From the NCBI GenBank assembly GCA_946413695.1, contig CAMKLV010000004.1, forward strand, positions 1 to 64,000: a DNA stretch of 64,000 bases, read 5' to 3'. Shown here one piece after another: positions 32,836-42,998 of this stretch (positions are counted from its first letter, which is position 1; each line of letters begins with the position of its first letter). The notes beneath the pieces were generated by a model. It did no database searches. It saw nothing but the letters and a program-made list of their open reading frames with translations, and was not told the DNA's origin. The stretch is from Firm-04 sp946413695 (lineage in GTDB: Bacteria; Bacillota; Clostridia; Oscillospirales; Ruminococcaceae). Both the position numbers and the translations under genes were made by a program.

Positions 32836-32981
32836 CTTCTGTCTGCATATTGACAAACTGACTTTTTCGTGAACTGTTCGGAGTGAAAGGCACTTCAAAA
32901 TACAGAAATAATCTGCAAAATTCAAGATAATAAAAATACCGTGTCTACGCGATTTTGCGTAAACACGGCATTTCCTCAGCG

Positions 32982-33002
32982 GGTGGGTAGAGGGATTCGA
33001 AA
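32982..33002. repeat. att-like direct repeat A (tRNA-His 3' end)
   Basis: GGGTGGGTAGAGGGATTCGAA, identical to the 3' end of the tRNA-His gene plus one flanking base. On its left a hairpin and CTTCAAAATAC-type repeats resemble the sequence downstream of the real tRNA; on its right CCGTGTGCA repeats lead to the integrase. Confidence 0.8.
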
Positions 33003-33136
33003 AAAGGCCCATCTACCATTATCATCCTATTTGCGTTGTTTTTGAGCATCCGACATTGCTCCGTGTGCAGTTTCGTGTGCACTGCACATGGAATCAAAAC
33101 AGGTCAATCCTGATAATCAATGGGATAGAGGGTGAA

Positions 33137-34150
33137 TTACACCCTCAGTATCCCATTGAAATAATCGTCAATTTTCTTATCAACCTGTTTCCGTTCTTCA
33201 CTGAAAGTATGCTGATAAACATTCTTCAGCGTTGAACTTGTAGACCAACCTCCCCGCTCCATTGCATACTTATCTGGAATATTCAGGAAAAGCATGACTG
33301 AAGCATTTAAGTGACGCAGATCATGGAAAGTCATTGTAAAACCGTTTGCTTTTGCAAGCTTTTTCAGATGCTTTCTGATAAACTGGTAATGTACAGGAAC
33401 AATGTAATCTTCATCACTATTGTGGGGAACACGCTGAATCAGATCGTTCAGATATGCCGGAACTGCGAGCCGCCGAGTAGATTTATAAGTCTTGTTCACA
33501 TCACGCAGAACATCTTTACCATCAAGATACATTTTACTGCGGCAGATTGTCAGAACCCCATCCTTCAAATCTCTGAACTGTAAACCGCGAACTTCACTGA
33601 CTCTCAGCGAAAGCCAGATTGCCAGCATACACGGCAATTCAATGTCAGTACCGCGAATCATATTGATGACTTGCTCTACTGTCGGCAGTTCTTTGATTTT
33701 CGGTTTCTTCGGCGGTAACGTGACATTCAGTTCCAGACGAACACCATAGAGTTTCAGCGCAGTCACGACCAGATTCATTGCTTCGGAGATTGTCTTCCTG
33801 CCTTTGGTTGCTGCATCCTCGTTGATTGCTCGCTGCATTTCAAAGCTGGTCAATTCATGAATGTCAAGATTCATAATGCTTTGCAGCCGATGATCTCGAA
33901 TTACTTCATAGCCGCGAATGGTGGAAGGTGAAAGAACATTGCGTTTCAGGTCAATATAGCCGGTCAAGGCTGCCGCAATAGTAAACAGATTGCGAACTCT
34001 TTCTGCATTCTGTGCATACTCTGCGGCCATTTTCTCAGCTTCCCAGCGTGTCGGTGCAGTTACTGACTTTCTTTTTCGTGTCCCATCTTTGTCAACGATA
34101 AAGAATTGGGCTCTCCAGTTTCCGGACGGCAGTTTTTGCGTTGTTGCCAT
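33137..34150 (-). CDS. int: Tyrosine-recombinase integrase
   Basis: 337 residues. N-terminal arm-binding AP2-like domain (MATTQKLPSGNWRAQFFIVDKDG in pieces), SAM-like core-binding domain (about 60-155), and catalytic domain (about 165-337). Active-site residues: Arg in LSLRVSEVRGLQF, His-x-x-Arg in FHDLRHLNAS, Gly-Gly-Trp in ERGGWSTSS, Tyr in KNVYQHTF. It is complete. It begins 1.17 kb and ends 135 bases from att copy A and should catalyse insertion into the tRNA-His 3' end. AGGAG precedes the start, and an inverted repeat overlies its promoter. Confidence 0.93.
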   Translation of the reverse strand: MATTQKLPSGNWRAQFFIVDKDGTRKRKSVTAPTRWEAEKMAAEYAQNAERVRNLFTIAAALTGYIDLKRNVLSPSTIRGYEVIRDHRLQSIMNLDIHELTSFEMQRAINEDAATKGRKTISEAMNLVVTALKLYGVRLELNVTLPPKKPKIKELPTVEQVINMIRGTDIELPCMLAIWLSLRVSEVRGLQFRDLKDGVLTICRSKMYLDGKDVLRDVNKTYKSTRRLAVPAYLNDLIQRVPHNSDEDYIVPVHYQFIRKHLKKLAKANGFTMTFHDLRHLNASVMLFLNIPDKYAMERGGWSTSSTLKNVYQHTFSEERKQVDKKIDDYFNGILRV

Positions 34151-34170
34151 AGTATACTCCTTTCAAACAG

Positions 34171-34206
34171 GTGTATACCATAACCCTCTATATTTAGTAT
34201 ACACCA
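34171..34206 (-). promoter_or_regulatory. Inverted-repeat operator over the integrase promoter
   Basis: GGTGTATAC-N18-GTATACACC, a perfect 9-bp inverted repeat, with a third GTATAC close to the start codon (34153-34158). It spans a CTGACA-17-TATAGA promoter reading into the integrase. Probable binding site of an element-encoded repressor or of the integrase itself. Confidence 0.5.
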
Positions 34207-34279
34207 TATTGTCAGAAAAGTAAAGTCCTTTTTCTTGGAATTCAAAAAAAGAATCTTAAAGAAACAAAAGCACATTTAA

Positions 34280-34406
34280 GCGTGTAGGCGTGTATTCCGC
34301 CTGACTGCGGAACTTGCGGCGTGTAAAACACTGTGTTATCTGCATGTATTACACGTTGTCTTACACGCCGATTATCTTGGATTGAAGCCCTTTACACGCT
34401 TACACG
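34280..34406. repeat. Iteron-like cluster of GCGTGTA / TTACACGC
   Basis: Seven copies of a 7-8 base unit within 127 bases: three as GCGTGTA(A) (34280, 34288, 34319) and four as its complement TTACACG(C) (34349, 34361, 34392, 34400). The last two run into the end of the D5 helicase fragment. Such iterons beside a replication helicase suggest a replication origin of the element; an operator array is the alternative. Confidence 0.5.
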
Positions 34407-35497
34407 ACGATACTCGCCCTCACCTTATAACAAGTTTTCACGCCTTTGAATCCGCGAACCCGTTTTCCCTTATCGTTCAGCACATTGAAATCATAACTGA
34501 TGCCAAACTTCGGTTCATTTGTTTTCAGTATAGATATAAACGAGTCGCGTTTCAGAGCAGTCAGCGCATTGTCCCTGCACCACCACTCATATATAGCATA
34601 AAAATCTGAACAGGTCACGCTGTAACTTTCACCATATACTACAGCTCCTTCATCTGCCATAAAATCAAATACATTGCAGTTCTCTGAGACAGCCTCGCGA
34701 TTGTTTCTGCGCGTGCGTTCGGAGATCGTGAATTGATAGTTGTTTTGCAACAATCTCTGCAAGCCGTCAAACATCCATCGAAAGATTGCGTCTTTCTCTG
34801 TCTTTAATTTCTCAGCGAGAAACGGATCATCCCTTCGTCCTTCTGGCTTCGGCCTGGTTGTCAGAATCAATAAACGTCTTGCGAAACCGTCGGACTTATC
34901 ATAGAGAGCGCGCGGAGAACCGTTGCCGAATGCGATGAACCTTGCGTGCAGTTTCGTCTGAAAACTCTGCTTGCCTTTCGCTTCTACATCGACCGGTATC
35001 TCTGCCGTCACCAGCTTCTTGATGTCCGCAGTCGATTTGAGCGCAGACAGCTCCATGTCATCATCCAGACAGAGCAGCTTGTCCACAAGATTGAAAGAAA
35101 AGAATCTGTCAGAGCCGACGCGCTGGAACTTCGCTTCGATCATCGCGTCACCAAAGATCTCACGCAGCACACAACCGAGCCTGGACTTACCTTCTCCGCC
35201 ATTGCCAATCAGGAACAGCATCGTCTGTCCTTTGGTAGACGGAATCAGACAATAGCCGAGATACTCCTGCAAGGTTTGAATATCCTCCGGTTCGAGTAAT
35301 TCGTTCAGAAATGACAGAAAGCGCTCCGGCCGATGGGGTGAGTCAGGCTCATAGCATACCCGAAGCCGATTGACGCAGAATTGTTTTTCCGCACTCCATG
35401 TACCATCCGCTTTGAGCACACCGTTTTGCAAATGGATCTCATCCGGCACGATTGCGAGCGGCTCGCTGAAACAAACCATCTTCATTGTCTCGAACAC
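34400..35497 (-). pseudogene. 5'-truncated D5-type primase-helicase (SF3 ATPase)
   Basis: 365 codons remain of a protein normally about twice as long. The superfamily-3 helicase core is intact: Walker A LIGNGGEGKSRLG, Walker B KLLCLDDDMEL, sensor ARFIAFGNGSPRALYD, and the C-terminal pox-D5-like winged domain. Upstream the frame is closed by TGA four codons before the first usable GTG, and neither primase nor D5_N region is present. It is therefore a fragment or a broken gene. Phage and ICE elements use it to replicate their DNA; here it is probably non-functional. Confidence 0.75.
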
Positions 35498-35614
35498 ATC
35501 GCGTACCCAATATCAGTATTGCACACCCGCTTTCGGTCGAGCATTACTGACTTTGGTACTCTATTTCATCCTTTGGAGATTCCCAATCCCTTTTTATTTC
35601 CGCTATTTCAAAAT

Positions 35615-35649
35615 AACACCGCCTGACTTTTACATCAGGCGGTGTTTTT
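35615..35649. terminator. Terminator after the island-1 dockerin gene
   Basis: AACACCGCCTGA / TCAGGCGGTGTT stem with T-rich flanks on both strands. A near-copy follows the dockerin gene of island 2. Confidence 0.8.
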
Positions 35650-35676
35650 GGGGAATTAAGAGGTCTTATTGATGTT

Positions 35677-38600
35677 TCATGATGGATCAGTTTTCGGAAG
35701 GATTTCGTCAAAGTCAATCCAGACATCCTCAAATTGTGTTGTCAAATCCGGAAGAGGCTGTGCCTGCGTTTTTCTGCCGAGCAGTTCATCCCATGTTGTG
35801 CTCTTGCCGGAAAGTGAATTTTTGACGTAGTACATCAGGATGCTCTGTGCATCATCAACAGACACAATTCCGTCCTCATTGACATCAGCAGCTTTCACCT
35901 GCTTTTCTGTCAGACCATTGTCCTTTCCTGCCATGGTCTTTACATAGGCATTCAGGGTGAGCTGCGCATCTTCAACGCTGATTTCTTCGTCCTCGTTGAC
36001 GTCACCAAGCACATATGTCGGTTCGGTCGGCGTGGTTTCACCGGTTGTTGTTGTTTCGCTTGTCTGCGATTCCGATGTACTTGTCACGGTTTCCGATGTT
36101 GTTGTGATGGTTGTTGTGGATTCCGTGGTTGTTTCAGTTGTCGAGTACGCGGTGGTTGTTGTCTTCGATGTCGTGGTCGTGACTTGATCAGTCGTGGTCG
36201 CAGCCTTTGTTGTAGTAGTTGCTTCCGTCGTCGAAGTGGTAGTAGTTGTTGTGGTGGTAGTTGTTGTGGTCGTGGCCTTAGCCGTTGTAGTCGTGACCTT
36301 GACTGTAGTGGTCGTAGCCTTAGCTGTAGTGGTCGTAGCCTTAGCTGTAGTGGTCGTAGCCTTAGCTGTCGTAGTCGTAGCCTTAGCTGTCGTAGTCGTA
36401 GCCTTAGCTGTCGTAGTCGTAGCCTTAGCTGTAGTGGTCGTGACCTTGGCTGTTGTGGTCGTGACCTTAGCCGTTGTAGTCGTAGCCTTAGCTGTCGTAG
36501 TCGTAGCCTTAGCTGTCGTAGTTGTAGCCTTAGCTGTAGTGGTCGTGACCTTGGCTGTTGTGGTCGTGACCTTAGCCGTTGTAGTCGTAGCCTTAGCTGT
36601 TGTGGTCGTGACCTTAGCCGTTGTAGTCGTGACCTTGGCTGTTGTGGTCGTGACCTTGGCTGTTGTGGTCGTGACCTTGGCTGTTGTAGTCGTGACCTTC
36701 GTCGTGGACGTTGTTGTTGTCGTTGCCTTCGTCGTGGACGTAGTTGTTGTTGCCTTCGTCGTGGACGTGGTCGTTGTTGTCGCTTTCGTCGTGGACGTGG
36801 TCGTTGTGGTTGCCTTCGTCGTAGACGTGGTTGTCGTCGTCTTTGTCGTGGACGTGGTCGTTGTTGTTGCCTTCGTCGTGGACGTGGTTGTGGTCGTCGC
36901 CTTTGTCGTGGATGTGGTCGTTGTTGTTGCCTTCGTCGTTGTAGTCGTTGTCGGCGTTGTGGTGGTCTCCGGTGCCTTGACCGGAATTACGCGCGTTTCA
37001 ACCTCGCCGCAGACGCTGCAGATACGGACTTCCTCACCTTCTTCGGTTTCGGTTGCTGCCTTGGATACCGTCCATTTGCTCCACTTGTGGCCGAATGCCT
37101 TGATCGTCACTTCTTCCTTTGTCAGCAGCTTGGTGCCGTCCTTGTCTGCGCTGCACTGTCCGCAATGTGCGCATACCCAGTGTGCAATGGTGCCGTCCGT
37201 TTCGCAGGTTGCAGGCTTTGCAAAGCGCTGTACCCAGTCGTGACCGGTTGCCGGAATCGTCAGATTCGTGCTGAAGATTCGCACCATGCCGTTTTCGTCT
37301 GCAAAGCGTTCGCCGCAGGTCTCGCAGGACCAGTATTCGATGACGCCCGCCTTGGAGCAGGTCGCTTCCACGCCCGCATGATGCGTCAGCTTGTGGCCGA
37401 GTGCCGGAACGGTCAGGGCTTCGTCCGTGATCGGCTTGGTGCCCTTTGCGTCTGCATAGCGTTCGCCGCAGATTTCGCATTCCCAGTATTCAGCCGTGCC
37501 GGGTTCCTCGCAGGTTGCAGCCTTTGCAGCGTGCTTCACGAGCGAATGCTCCTCAGCAGACATCTGGAAGGTTTCCTCGCCGATGTGTCCGCAGTCGCAG
37601 GAGAGGTGATAGGTGCAGCCGCTGTCGCAGGTGCCGGATTCGTGTGTCTCTGCCGTTGCCGTCTTGTTCACATCCTTGTGGACAGGCGTGATGCGGATTG
37701 CAGATTTTTCTTCCTCATAATCGCAGTCATCATTCTTCTGAATCAGCGCTGCGAGATCGCTTTCTGCAACTGCTTCATACTTTCCATCCAGTCCTGCTGC
37801 TTCGATCTTGATGTCATGTACCTTGTCAGAGAAGTTCAGCTTGCCGGCGTCTTTCGACTGAATCAGCGAACCGAGCTGATACTGCTTATCATTGTAGCTT
37901 GTCTTGACTTTCGGAATCTTGACAATCGTACCATTCGTGTAAAGCACTTCGCCCTTTTCCGGATAGAATGCGGTATTGTCGCTGTCAAATGTCAGCGTTC
38001 CGGTGCCGTTCAGGCAGATATTACCGGTATGACTGTTCAGATCGTACTGTGCGTTGCCCGTCAGCGTCAGGTTGCCGTTTCCGGTGATCGTCAGATCCTT
38101 TTCCGCAAAAATCGTAATGGTAAACAGGTCATTCAGGGTATTTGCGATCCGGTTGTCACCGATCAGATTCAGCGTCAGGGCATCCTTGGAGGCAATCGAC
38201 GCCGTAACCGGAATCGGTGTACCCACGAAATCCTCGGTATATGCATCTGCGCCGAAATCGTTCAGGGTAAAGTTTTTCAGCGTCAGTGTCTTGGTATCGG
38301 GATCGTAATGCCAGCCGTCCTGCTCCAAATTGCCGAGGTTTGCGTCTGTCACAAAATCATGTCCGAGCATGACACCGTAATCCTGCTTTGCCGTGCGGAA
38401 TTTTTTGGTGTAGAGCTTGCCGTCCGCGCCATGCTTGTAATAGAGCGTGTATTCGGTGTCCGGGTTCAGGTCTCTGAGATAATCGCCGACCAGATAATGC
38501 GTGCCGTCTGCGGAGATATGGATGCTGCTCATCGTCTTACCGTCCGGCATTCTGATGAACGCATAAGCGGAATTGACGCCTGCATGGATTTCAAAATCAT

Positions 38601-39138
38601 CCGCTGCCAGTGGAATGTGCCGCCGCGCACCTGAATGTTGGCAGTGTGAATCGGCTCCGGCACGATCTCATGGTCTTTTTCGTCATAGACCTTGCTGTCT
38701 ATGATCGTTCCTTTTTCCAGTGCAGCCTGATTCTGATAGAAGAGCTCCTCCACGCCGTAGTGTTCATCATAGGTGATCGTATTCATCCAGCTTGTGGCAC
38801 TGTTTTCCTTATAGGATTTGGCTTTATACTCTGCTTCTCCTTTATCGCGGCAGATGTTAAATACATTTGCACCGGCATCCGCTTTGAAATCGCCGTCATA
38901 GATATAGACTCTGCCGCCGTCCATTTTTCTGTGGTCCCAGGTCCATGTTGACACGGGATCAACCAGCACTTCCACGACTGCGTTCCGGGTATCCGGTGTG
39001 CTGCCGTAGCCGATATATGTACCGCCGTAGGAAGCAAAGGTGCCGGCAGTTCCGACGCGGACAGCCGTTCCCATGATCGTGTCGGAAATCGGCGGATACG
39101 ACTTCGTGCCGCACATACCAACGATCTGATCCACGAGT
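35677..39138 (-). pseudogene. Large surface dockerin protein, frameshifted and 5'-deleted
   Basis: The gene is in two frames that join near 38600, where CACTGGCAGCGG would need one base more or less: the upstream part ends ...QVRGGTFHWQ and the downstream part resumes at ADDFEIHAG. Its beginning is missing, cut off at the joint with the response-regulator stub. Remaining order: a beta-rich region, a carbohydrate-binding-like beta-helix (TGNGNLTLTGNAQYDL), four about 50-residue CxxC repeats (ATCEEPGTAEYWECEICGER and similar), about 280 residues of TTTAKA/TTTAKV/TTTSTTKA linker, and a dockerin pair (GDVNEDEEISVEDAQLTLNAY; DVNEDGIVSVDDAQSILMYY). Intact versions would be secreted cellulosome-attached proteins. 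The linker is a DNA minisatellite. Confidence 0.75.
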
Positions 39139-39381
39139 GATCTGCGGATGTTCCTTTTTGATCTGTGCCGCCGCCGTCAGCCCGTCAACGCCCTTTTCCA
39201 TCATCACATCCATGATGATGAGATCCGGGATCTCGCTGTCCTGACACCATTTCAGCGCATCTTTGGCGAACGGCATCGCCGCGATGATCTGAAATTCCTT
39301 CGACGGCTTGATGAGCAGCTCCATAAATCCGCGGGAGATCAGCTCATCATCCACAATAATAACCTTATACGGTGCGCTCAC
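39139..39381 (-). pseudogene. Response-regulator receiver stub
   Basis: The first about 81 codons of a receiver domain: VIIVDDELISRGFMELL (acidic pair), PDLIIMDVMMEKGVDGL (phospho-acceptor Asp), then it ends at KEHPQI and changes to unrelated sequence. The Thr/Ser and Lys switch residues and any output domain are absent. The frame continues as a chimeric read-through into the dockerin remnant. It follows two sensor-kinase-like genes, whose partner it presumably was before a deletion. Confidence 0.75.
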
Positions 39382-39554
39382 ATCCGCATCACCTGCCGCA
39401 GTTTCATTGCATTCAGCTCCTTTCGGTAATATAGTTACAGATTATAACACTATGTTATGATGTTAACATAATTCATATATAAAATCAACCCCCAACTGGG
39501 TGCATTTCAAAAAAACGGCGTCCCGGTGCAAATCCGCATCGGAACGCCGCCCTT

Positions 39555-40853
39555 TTATTGAATTGGAATGCAAACCGTCAGCACAAACTCCGGTTCGCTC
39601 TGAATGGATACAGTTCCGCCTGCCGCCTCTGCGATTTTCCGGAGATACAGCAATCCGCCGGTCTCATTGACAGGCTGCTCCGGTGCCTTGCCGTTATTGC
39701 GGAATACCGCCTTGAGCCGGCTGCCGGTCTCCGTGAGCGTGACATACACGCAGTCTCCGCCTGCGTGCCGCACGGTATTGGCAGCACATTGTTCGACCGC
39801 CTGCGCAAGAATGTCACGGGCAGATTCCTGCTCCGGCAGCGTTCCTTCGATCTCCACCGTCACACGGATGCGCTGTGCCGTTTTCAGGGCTTTGTCCAGA
39901 GCATCAGCTTCCTTTTCCTGATTTTCTGCTTCCCGAAGCAGAAAGAAGTTGTTGTATTCCAGCAGACGGATCAGCTCCGTTTCATCCATGCCGTTCGGAT
40001 GATCCATATAATACTTGCCGGAAAGCAGAACGCTGCCCATCTGATTATGAACGGCTGTACGTGCCTTGATCACTTCTCTTGCCGAAATCAGACTTTTCTC
40101 GTAGGCAGCCACCGCTTTCATATGTAACTGTACATCTTTCAGGTGCTTGTTCCTTGCGGAAAGTTCATCTGTGATATTGCAGACCTCTGTCATTTCCTCT
40201 GCAAAGATCTGTGTATACTGCTTCTCCTGCCCGTTCTCCTGTACGTTCATTGTTTTTTTCGTAAACAGCCATGCTCTGCCGTCCTGCATCCGCAGCAGGT
40301 AGCCTTGATCCTGCGCTGTTCCCTGTTCCTCAACCTGTTTCCAGAATACAAGCGAATCGAACAAATGCTTATTTGTCAGGCTTTGCGAAAGCTCGTTGAT
40401 GATGAGATTGGAGAGCATCACCGTCCCCTGTTCATCACTGATACAGACACCGACAGGCAGCCAGTCCAGCGTTTCCTTGACTGCATCCTGCGTCAAATGC
40501 GTTTCGGCATATCGGGTATGTTGTCTGATCTGCGAAAGTACCATCAGCGCTTCAAAAATATCCCATGCCGCAAAAATTACCCACGGGAGAGCAAAAATCC
40601 GGTCCGGCAGACTGCCCGGCACAAGCTCCTCTCCAGGATCCAGAATTTTATAGGCATTTGCAGCAATCAGCATCAGCCCGACGACAAGAAAGCTGATGAT
40701 AAAGAACAGAGCTTCAAGAAACAGGCTTTGTTTTTCGTCCCTTTTGTACAGGGAAAGCAGAAGAACCCCAAATTGCACGATTATAAGAATCAGCGCGGAT
40801 GTATAAATCATCATCCCGGATACAGACGGGAATACTTCAATCATCGGCTTCAT
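39555..40853 (-). CDS. Membrane sensor with PAS-like and HATPase domains
   Basis: 432 residues. Three to four membrane helices (about 15-35, 45-65, 85-110), a PAS-like domain (about 130-215; WLPVGVCISDEQGTVMLSN), a helical dimerisation stretch (about 240-300) with a possible phospho-His in TAVHNQMGSVLL, and a C-terminal HATPase fold. The N-box is QCAANTVRHAGGD and the G-box ETGGLLYLRKIAEAAGGTVSIQS. It resembles NarL-system or BaeS-like sensors more than classic HisKA kinases. Its start overlaps the upstream gene by four bases, so the two are made together. Confidence 0.75.
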   Translation of the reverse strand: MKPMIEVFPSVSGMMIYTSALILIIVQFGVLLLSLYKRDEKQSLFLEALFFIISFLVVGLMLIAANAYKILDPGEELVPGSLPDRIFALPWVIFAAWDIFEALMVLSQIRQHTRYAETHLTQDAVKETLDWLPVGVCISDEQGTVMLSNLIINELSQSLTNKHLFDSLVFWKQVEEQGTAQDQGYLLRMQDGRAWLFTKKTMNVQENGQEKQYTQIFAEEMTEVCNITDELSARNKHLKDVQLHMKAVAAYEKSLISAREVIKARTAVHNQMGSVLLSGKYYMDHPNGMDETELIRLLEYNNFFLLREAENQEKEADALDKALKTAQRIRVTVEIEGTLPEQESARDILAQAVEQCAANTVRHAGGDCVYVTLTETGSRLKAVFRNNGKAPEQPVNETGGLLYLRKIAEAAGGTVSIQSEPEFVLTVCIPIQ

Positions 40854-42505
40854 TTTGCATCACCGCCGATCTGCACGCGGATCACCGTCTGACCGTCCTC
40901 GCAGACACAGGATACAGGCAGCGGCAGCTCCGGAAGCATCAGCGGTGCTTCCGTATCCGCCATGACTGTGAGTTCTTCATCAGTCAGGCGCAGCCACAGT
41001 TCTTCTGTTTTTCCGATCAGTACTTCCGCAGCTTCCTCAAAGCACTCATAAACTGCCATAGCATTCCGGCAGGTAAAATCTCTGGAAGCTGTGATGCGTG
41101 CCGCGGTATGAATGCCGCAGTAATCCATATAATGGAAGGATTCTTTCAGCGCAGCGGTCAGCTCCACTGCCGTGATTGCGCCCTGATCCGCTTCCAGCAT
41201 GACGAAATTCGCCTGTCGCTTGACAAATGCCGTCATAAACAGTACCCTTGCCATATCTTGACGGAAAGAAGGCGTGTCCGGCTGAATCGTATCAAGGAGT
41301 GCTGCAATGCGCTTCTGTGCGGGATAGATTTCCTGCGCAGCCTTATCATAAAGGCGGCTCCGCTCCTCGATCGCGCCCTTTTCCTGAATCAGCTCCTGCT
41401 CGCGGGCAAGCAGCTCATTTTCCATGGAAAGGATATCATTGGCGTCCTCCAGTTCCTCATTCAGTCGATGCTGCGTGCTTTCATCGGAAGCGAAAAAAGC
41501 ATACCCGGCCTGCAATCCCATTCCGGAAAGCCGTGTGTCCGGCTCAGGATAAATATGACCGCCCACCGCCTGCTGCATCTGTGCCTTGTCTGCCGGAATC
41601 GTCACCGCTGTCTGATAGACCGGCACAAACTCTTTATTCGTGATGTTGACCGGCAATTCAAGCTGTGAAAAGAATGCATCATAATTGATATTATGTGGCA
41701 GCAGTCTGTTCCGGATACAATATTCCTGCACACCAATCATGCAGAAAATGAGAATCTCTGTCATCTGAAACGGCTCAGGCAGATCAGCAGCAACCATGAT
41801 TTTATTGATTGAAGTCAGCAGCGGGATCAGCAACAGACACAAAAAAGGGCGAATCGCTTTTTTCCAGTCCTTCATTTTGCGTGAGATGCCGATCAGATGA
41901 ACGATACTCGCCGCAATCATACTGCCTGCCCAGATATATGCCGCGTAAAACAAAACGCCGTGTGTGTATGTGCCGCTTTTTCCGATAAAAATCTCCGTGT
42001 CCGGATTCGGCTTGAAAGCAAGATGATGCAGATCGTTTGTCAGGATGCCGATCACAAGCACAATTCCGAGAATCAGCGGATAGCGTTTGATTCGGCTGTG
42101 CTGTTCGGGACGATTTCCGAAATAAAAGCTGCTCATCAGAAAAAGCGTCGGTACAAGAATCACCGGCACATAGTAGAGATACCAGCAATGGCGCTTGATC
42201 AGCGGTGACCACTGCACAATGCGGTGACTGAGCGTCCGCACCAGAAGAAAAAACTCCATCAGGATTCCCGATGCGATCATATAGGTTCTAGCCGGAGAAG
42301 GCAGCAGTCTTCGCCGGACAGACTGCACAAAGTGCAGAATCAGACCGGAGTAAATCATCAGATCAATGCAGAACAGCCATGTGCTGCTAATATAATTGTC
42401 TTGATAGGCTACAACATTATCCATAACATGGAAGATACCGCCGAGAAACAGAAACGCCAGATACAGCAGTGCGCCTTTTGCCTGCCTGTCGATTTTGATG
42501 TGCAT
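40850..42505 (-). CDS. Seven-helix membrane sensor with degenerate kinase-like C-terminus
   Basis: 551 residues. Seven or eight hydrophobic helices (about 10-265) in the style of the histidine-kinase 7TM sensor module, a cytosolic region, a coiled coil rich in Glu (about 350-405; ELEDANDILSMENELLAREQELIQ), then a C-terminal domain where the HATPase N-box and G-boxes cannot be found. It probably senses a ligand at the membrane and works with the adjacent HATPase sensor. It is the first gene of the pair and has its own promoter. Confidence 0.7.
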   Translation of the reverse strand: MHIKIDRQAKGALLYLAFLFLGGIFHVMDNVVAYQDNYISSTWLFCIDLMIYSGLILHFVQSVRRRLLPSPARTYMIASGILMEFFLLVRTLSHRIVQWSPLIKRHCWYLYYVPVILVPTLFLMSSFYFGNRPEQHSRIKRYPLILGIVLVIGILTNDLHHLAFKPNPDTEIFIGKSGTYTHGVLFYAAYIWAGSMIAASIVHLIGISRKMKDWKKAIRPFLCLLLIPLLTSINKIMVAADLPEPFQMTEILIFCMIGVQEYCIRNRLLPHNINYDAFFSQLELPVNITNKEFVPVYQTAVTIPADKAQMQQAVGGHIYPEPDTRLSGMGLQAGYAFFASDESTQHRLNEELEDANDILSMENELLAREQELIQEKGAIEERSRLYDKAAQEIYPAQKRIAALLDTIQPDTPSFRQDMARVLFMTAFVKRQANFVMLEADQGAITAVELTAALKESFHYMDYCGIHTAARITASRDFTCRNAMAVYECFEEAAEVLIGKTEELWLRLTDEELTVMADTEAPLMLPELPLPVSCVCEDGQTVIRVQIGGDAK

Positions 42506-42557
42506 CCGTTCTGCCTCCTTTCATGCAGATTGTCATCTGCAATGCGTTATTCTTTAT

Positions 42558-42586
42558 AGTATACCATATTCCGCTTTCGATTGCAA
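42558..42586 (-). promoter_or_regulatory. Promoter of the sensor-gene pair
   Basis: TTGCAA-17-TATACT on the minus strand, about 50 bases before the first sensor gene. Confidence 0.6.
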
Positions 42587-42625
42587 TAAAAAAACAGAGC
42601 AGCGTAAAAATAAAGCGCTGCTCTT
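42585..42625 (-). terminator. Minus-strand terminator at the island 1/2 border
   Basis: AGAGCAGCG / CGCTGCTCT stem followed by GTTTTTTT. No gene is seen immediately upstream of it; in the 42506-43241 stretch I see only this terminator, the sensor promoter, CGTGTGCA repeats, att copy B with its hairpin, and another terminator. Confidence 0.75.
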
Positions 42626-42977
42626 TCACTTATGATTCAATTGTTGATCCTGTACTGTTTTTGTCGTAATGCACAAGGTCGAAAAAACTCGTTTTTCATG
42701 TGCACATTTGCACACGCGCAGAATGATCCGCAATCAAACCGATCGCTTCAAAAGCATCGAAATTACGCTAGTTTTGCATTGCCTTGAGGGTATGGTATAC
42801 ACATTCCGTGTGCACTGCATTTGATCAGAATACGTGTGCACTTCCGTGTGCAATCGGCTTGAAAACGGCTTCAAAATACGGAAAATCGTTTCCGAATACG
42901 GAAAATCCTTTCATTCGGGAACAAAAGAAAATGCCCTAGATGCGAGATTTTCACGCATCTAGGACATTTCACCAAGA

Positions 42978-42998
42978 GGGTGGGTAGAGGGATTCGAA
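42978..42998. repeat. att-like direct repeat B (tRNA-His 3' end)
   Basis: The same 21-bp sequence as copies A and C. Its left side carries TTCAAAATACGGAAA repeats and an AAATGCCCTAGATGCG / CGCATCTAGGACATTT-type hairpin like the tRNA downstream region. Its right side shares TATTTGCGTYGTTTTWGAG with the right side of copy A, marking the start of a second, related element. Confidence 0.8.

Noticed and set aside
32982..33002. Additional tRNA gene at att copy A or B
   Set aside because: Only the T-arm/acceptor 3' part is present; no D-arm or anticodon arm follows.
36190..36960. Possible CRISPR array
   Set aside because: The repeats are contiguous coding units for a Thr-rich linker with no unique spacers and no cas genes nearby.
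36184..38634. 816-codon Ser/Arg/Cys-rich and 349-codon Val-rich frames opposite the dockerin linker
   Set aside because: They are mirror images of the Thr-codon minisatellite; composition is an artefact of the repeat.
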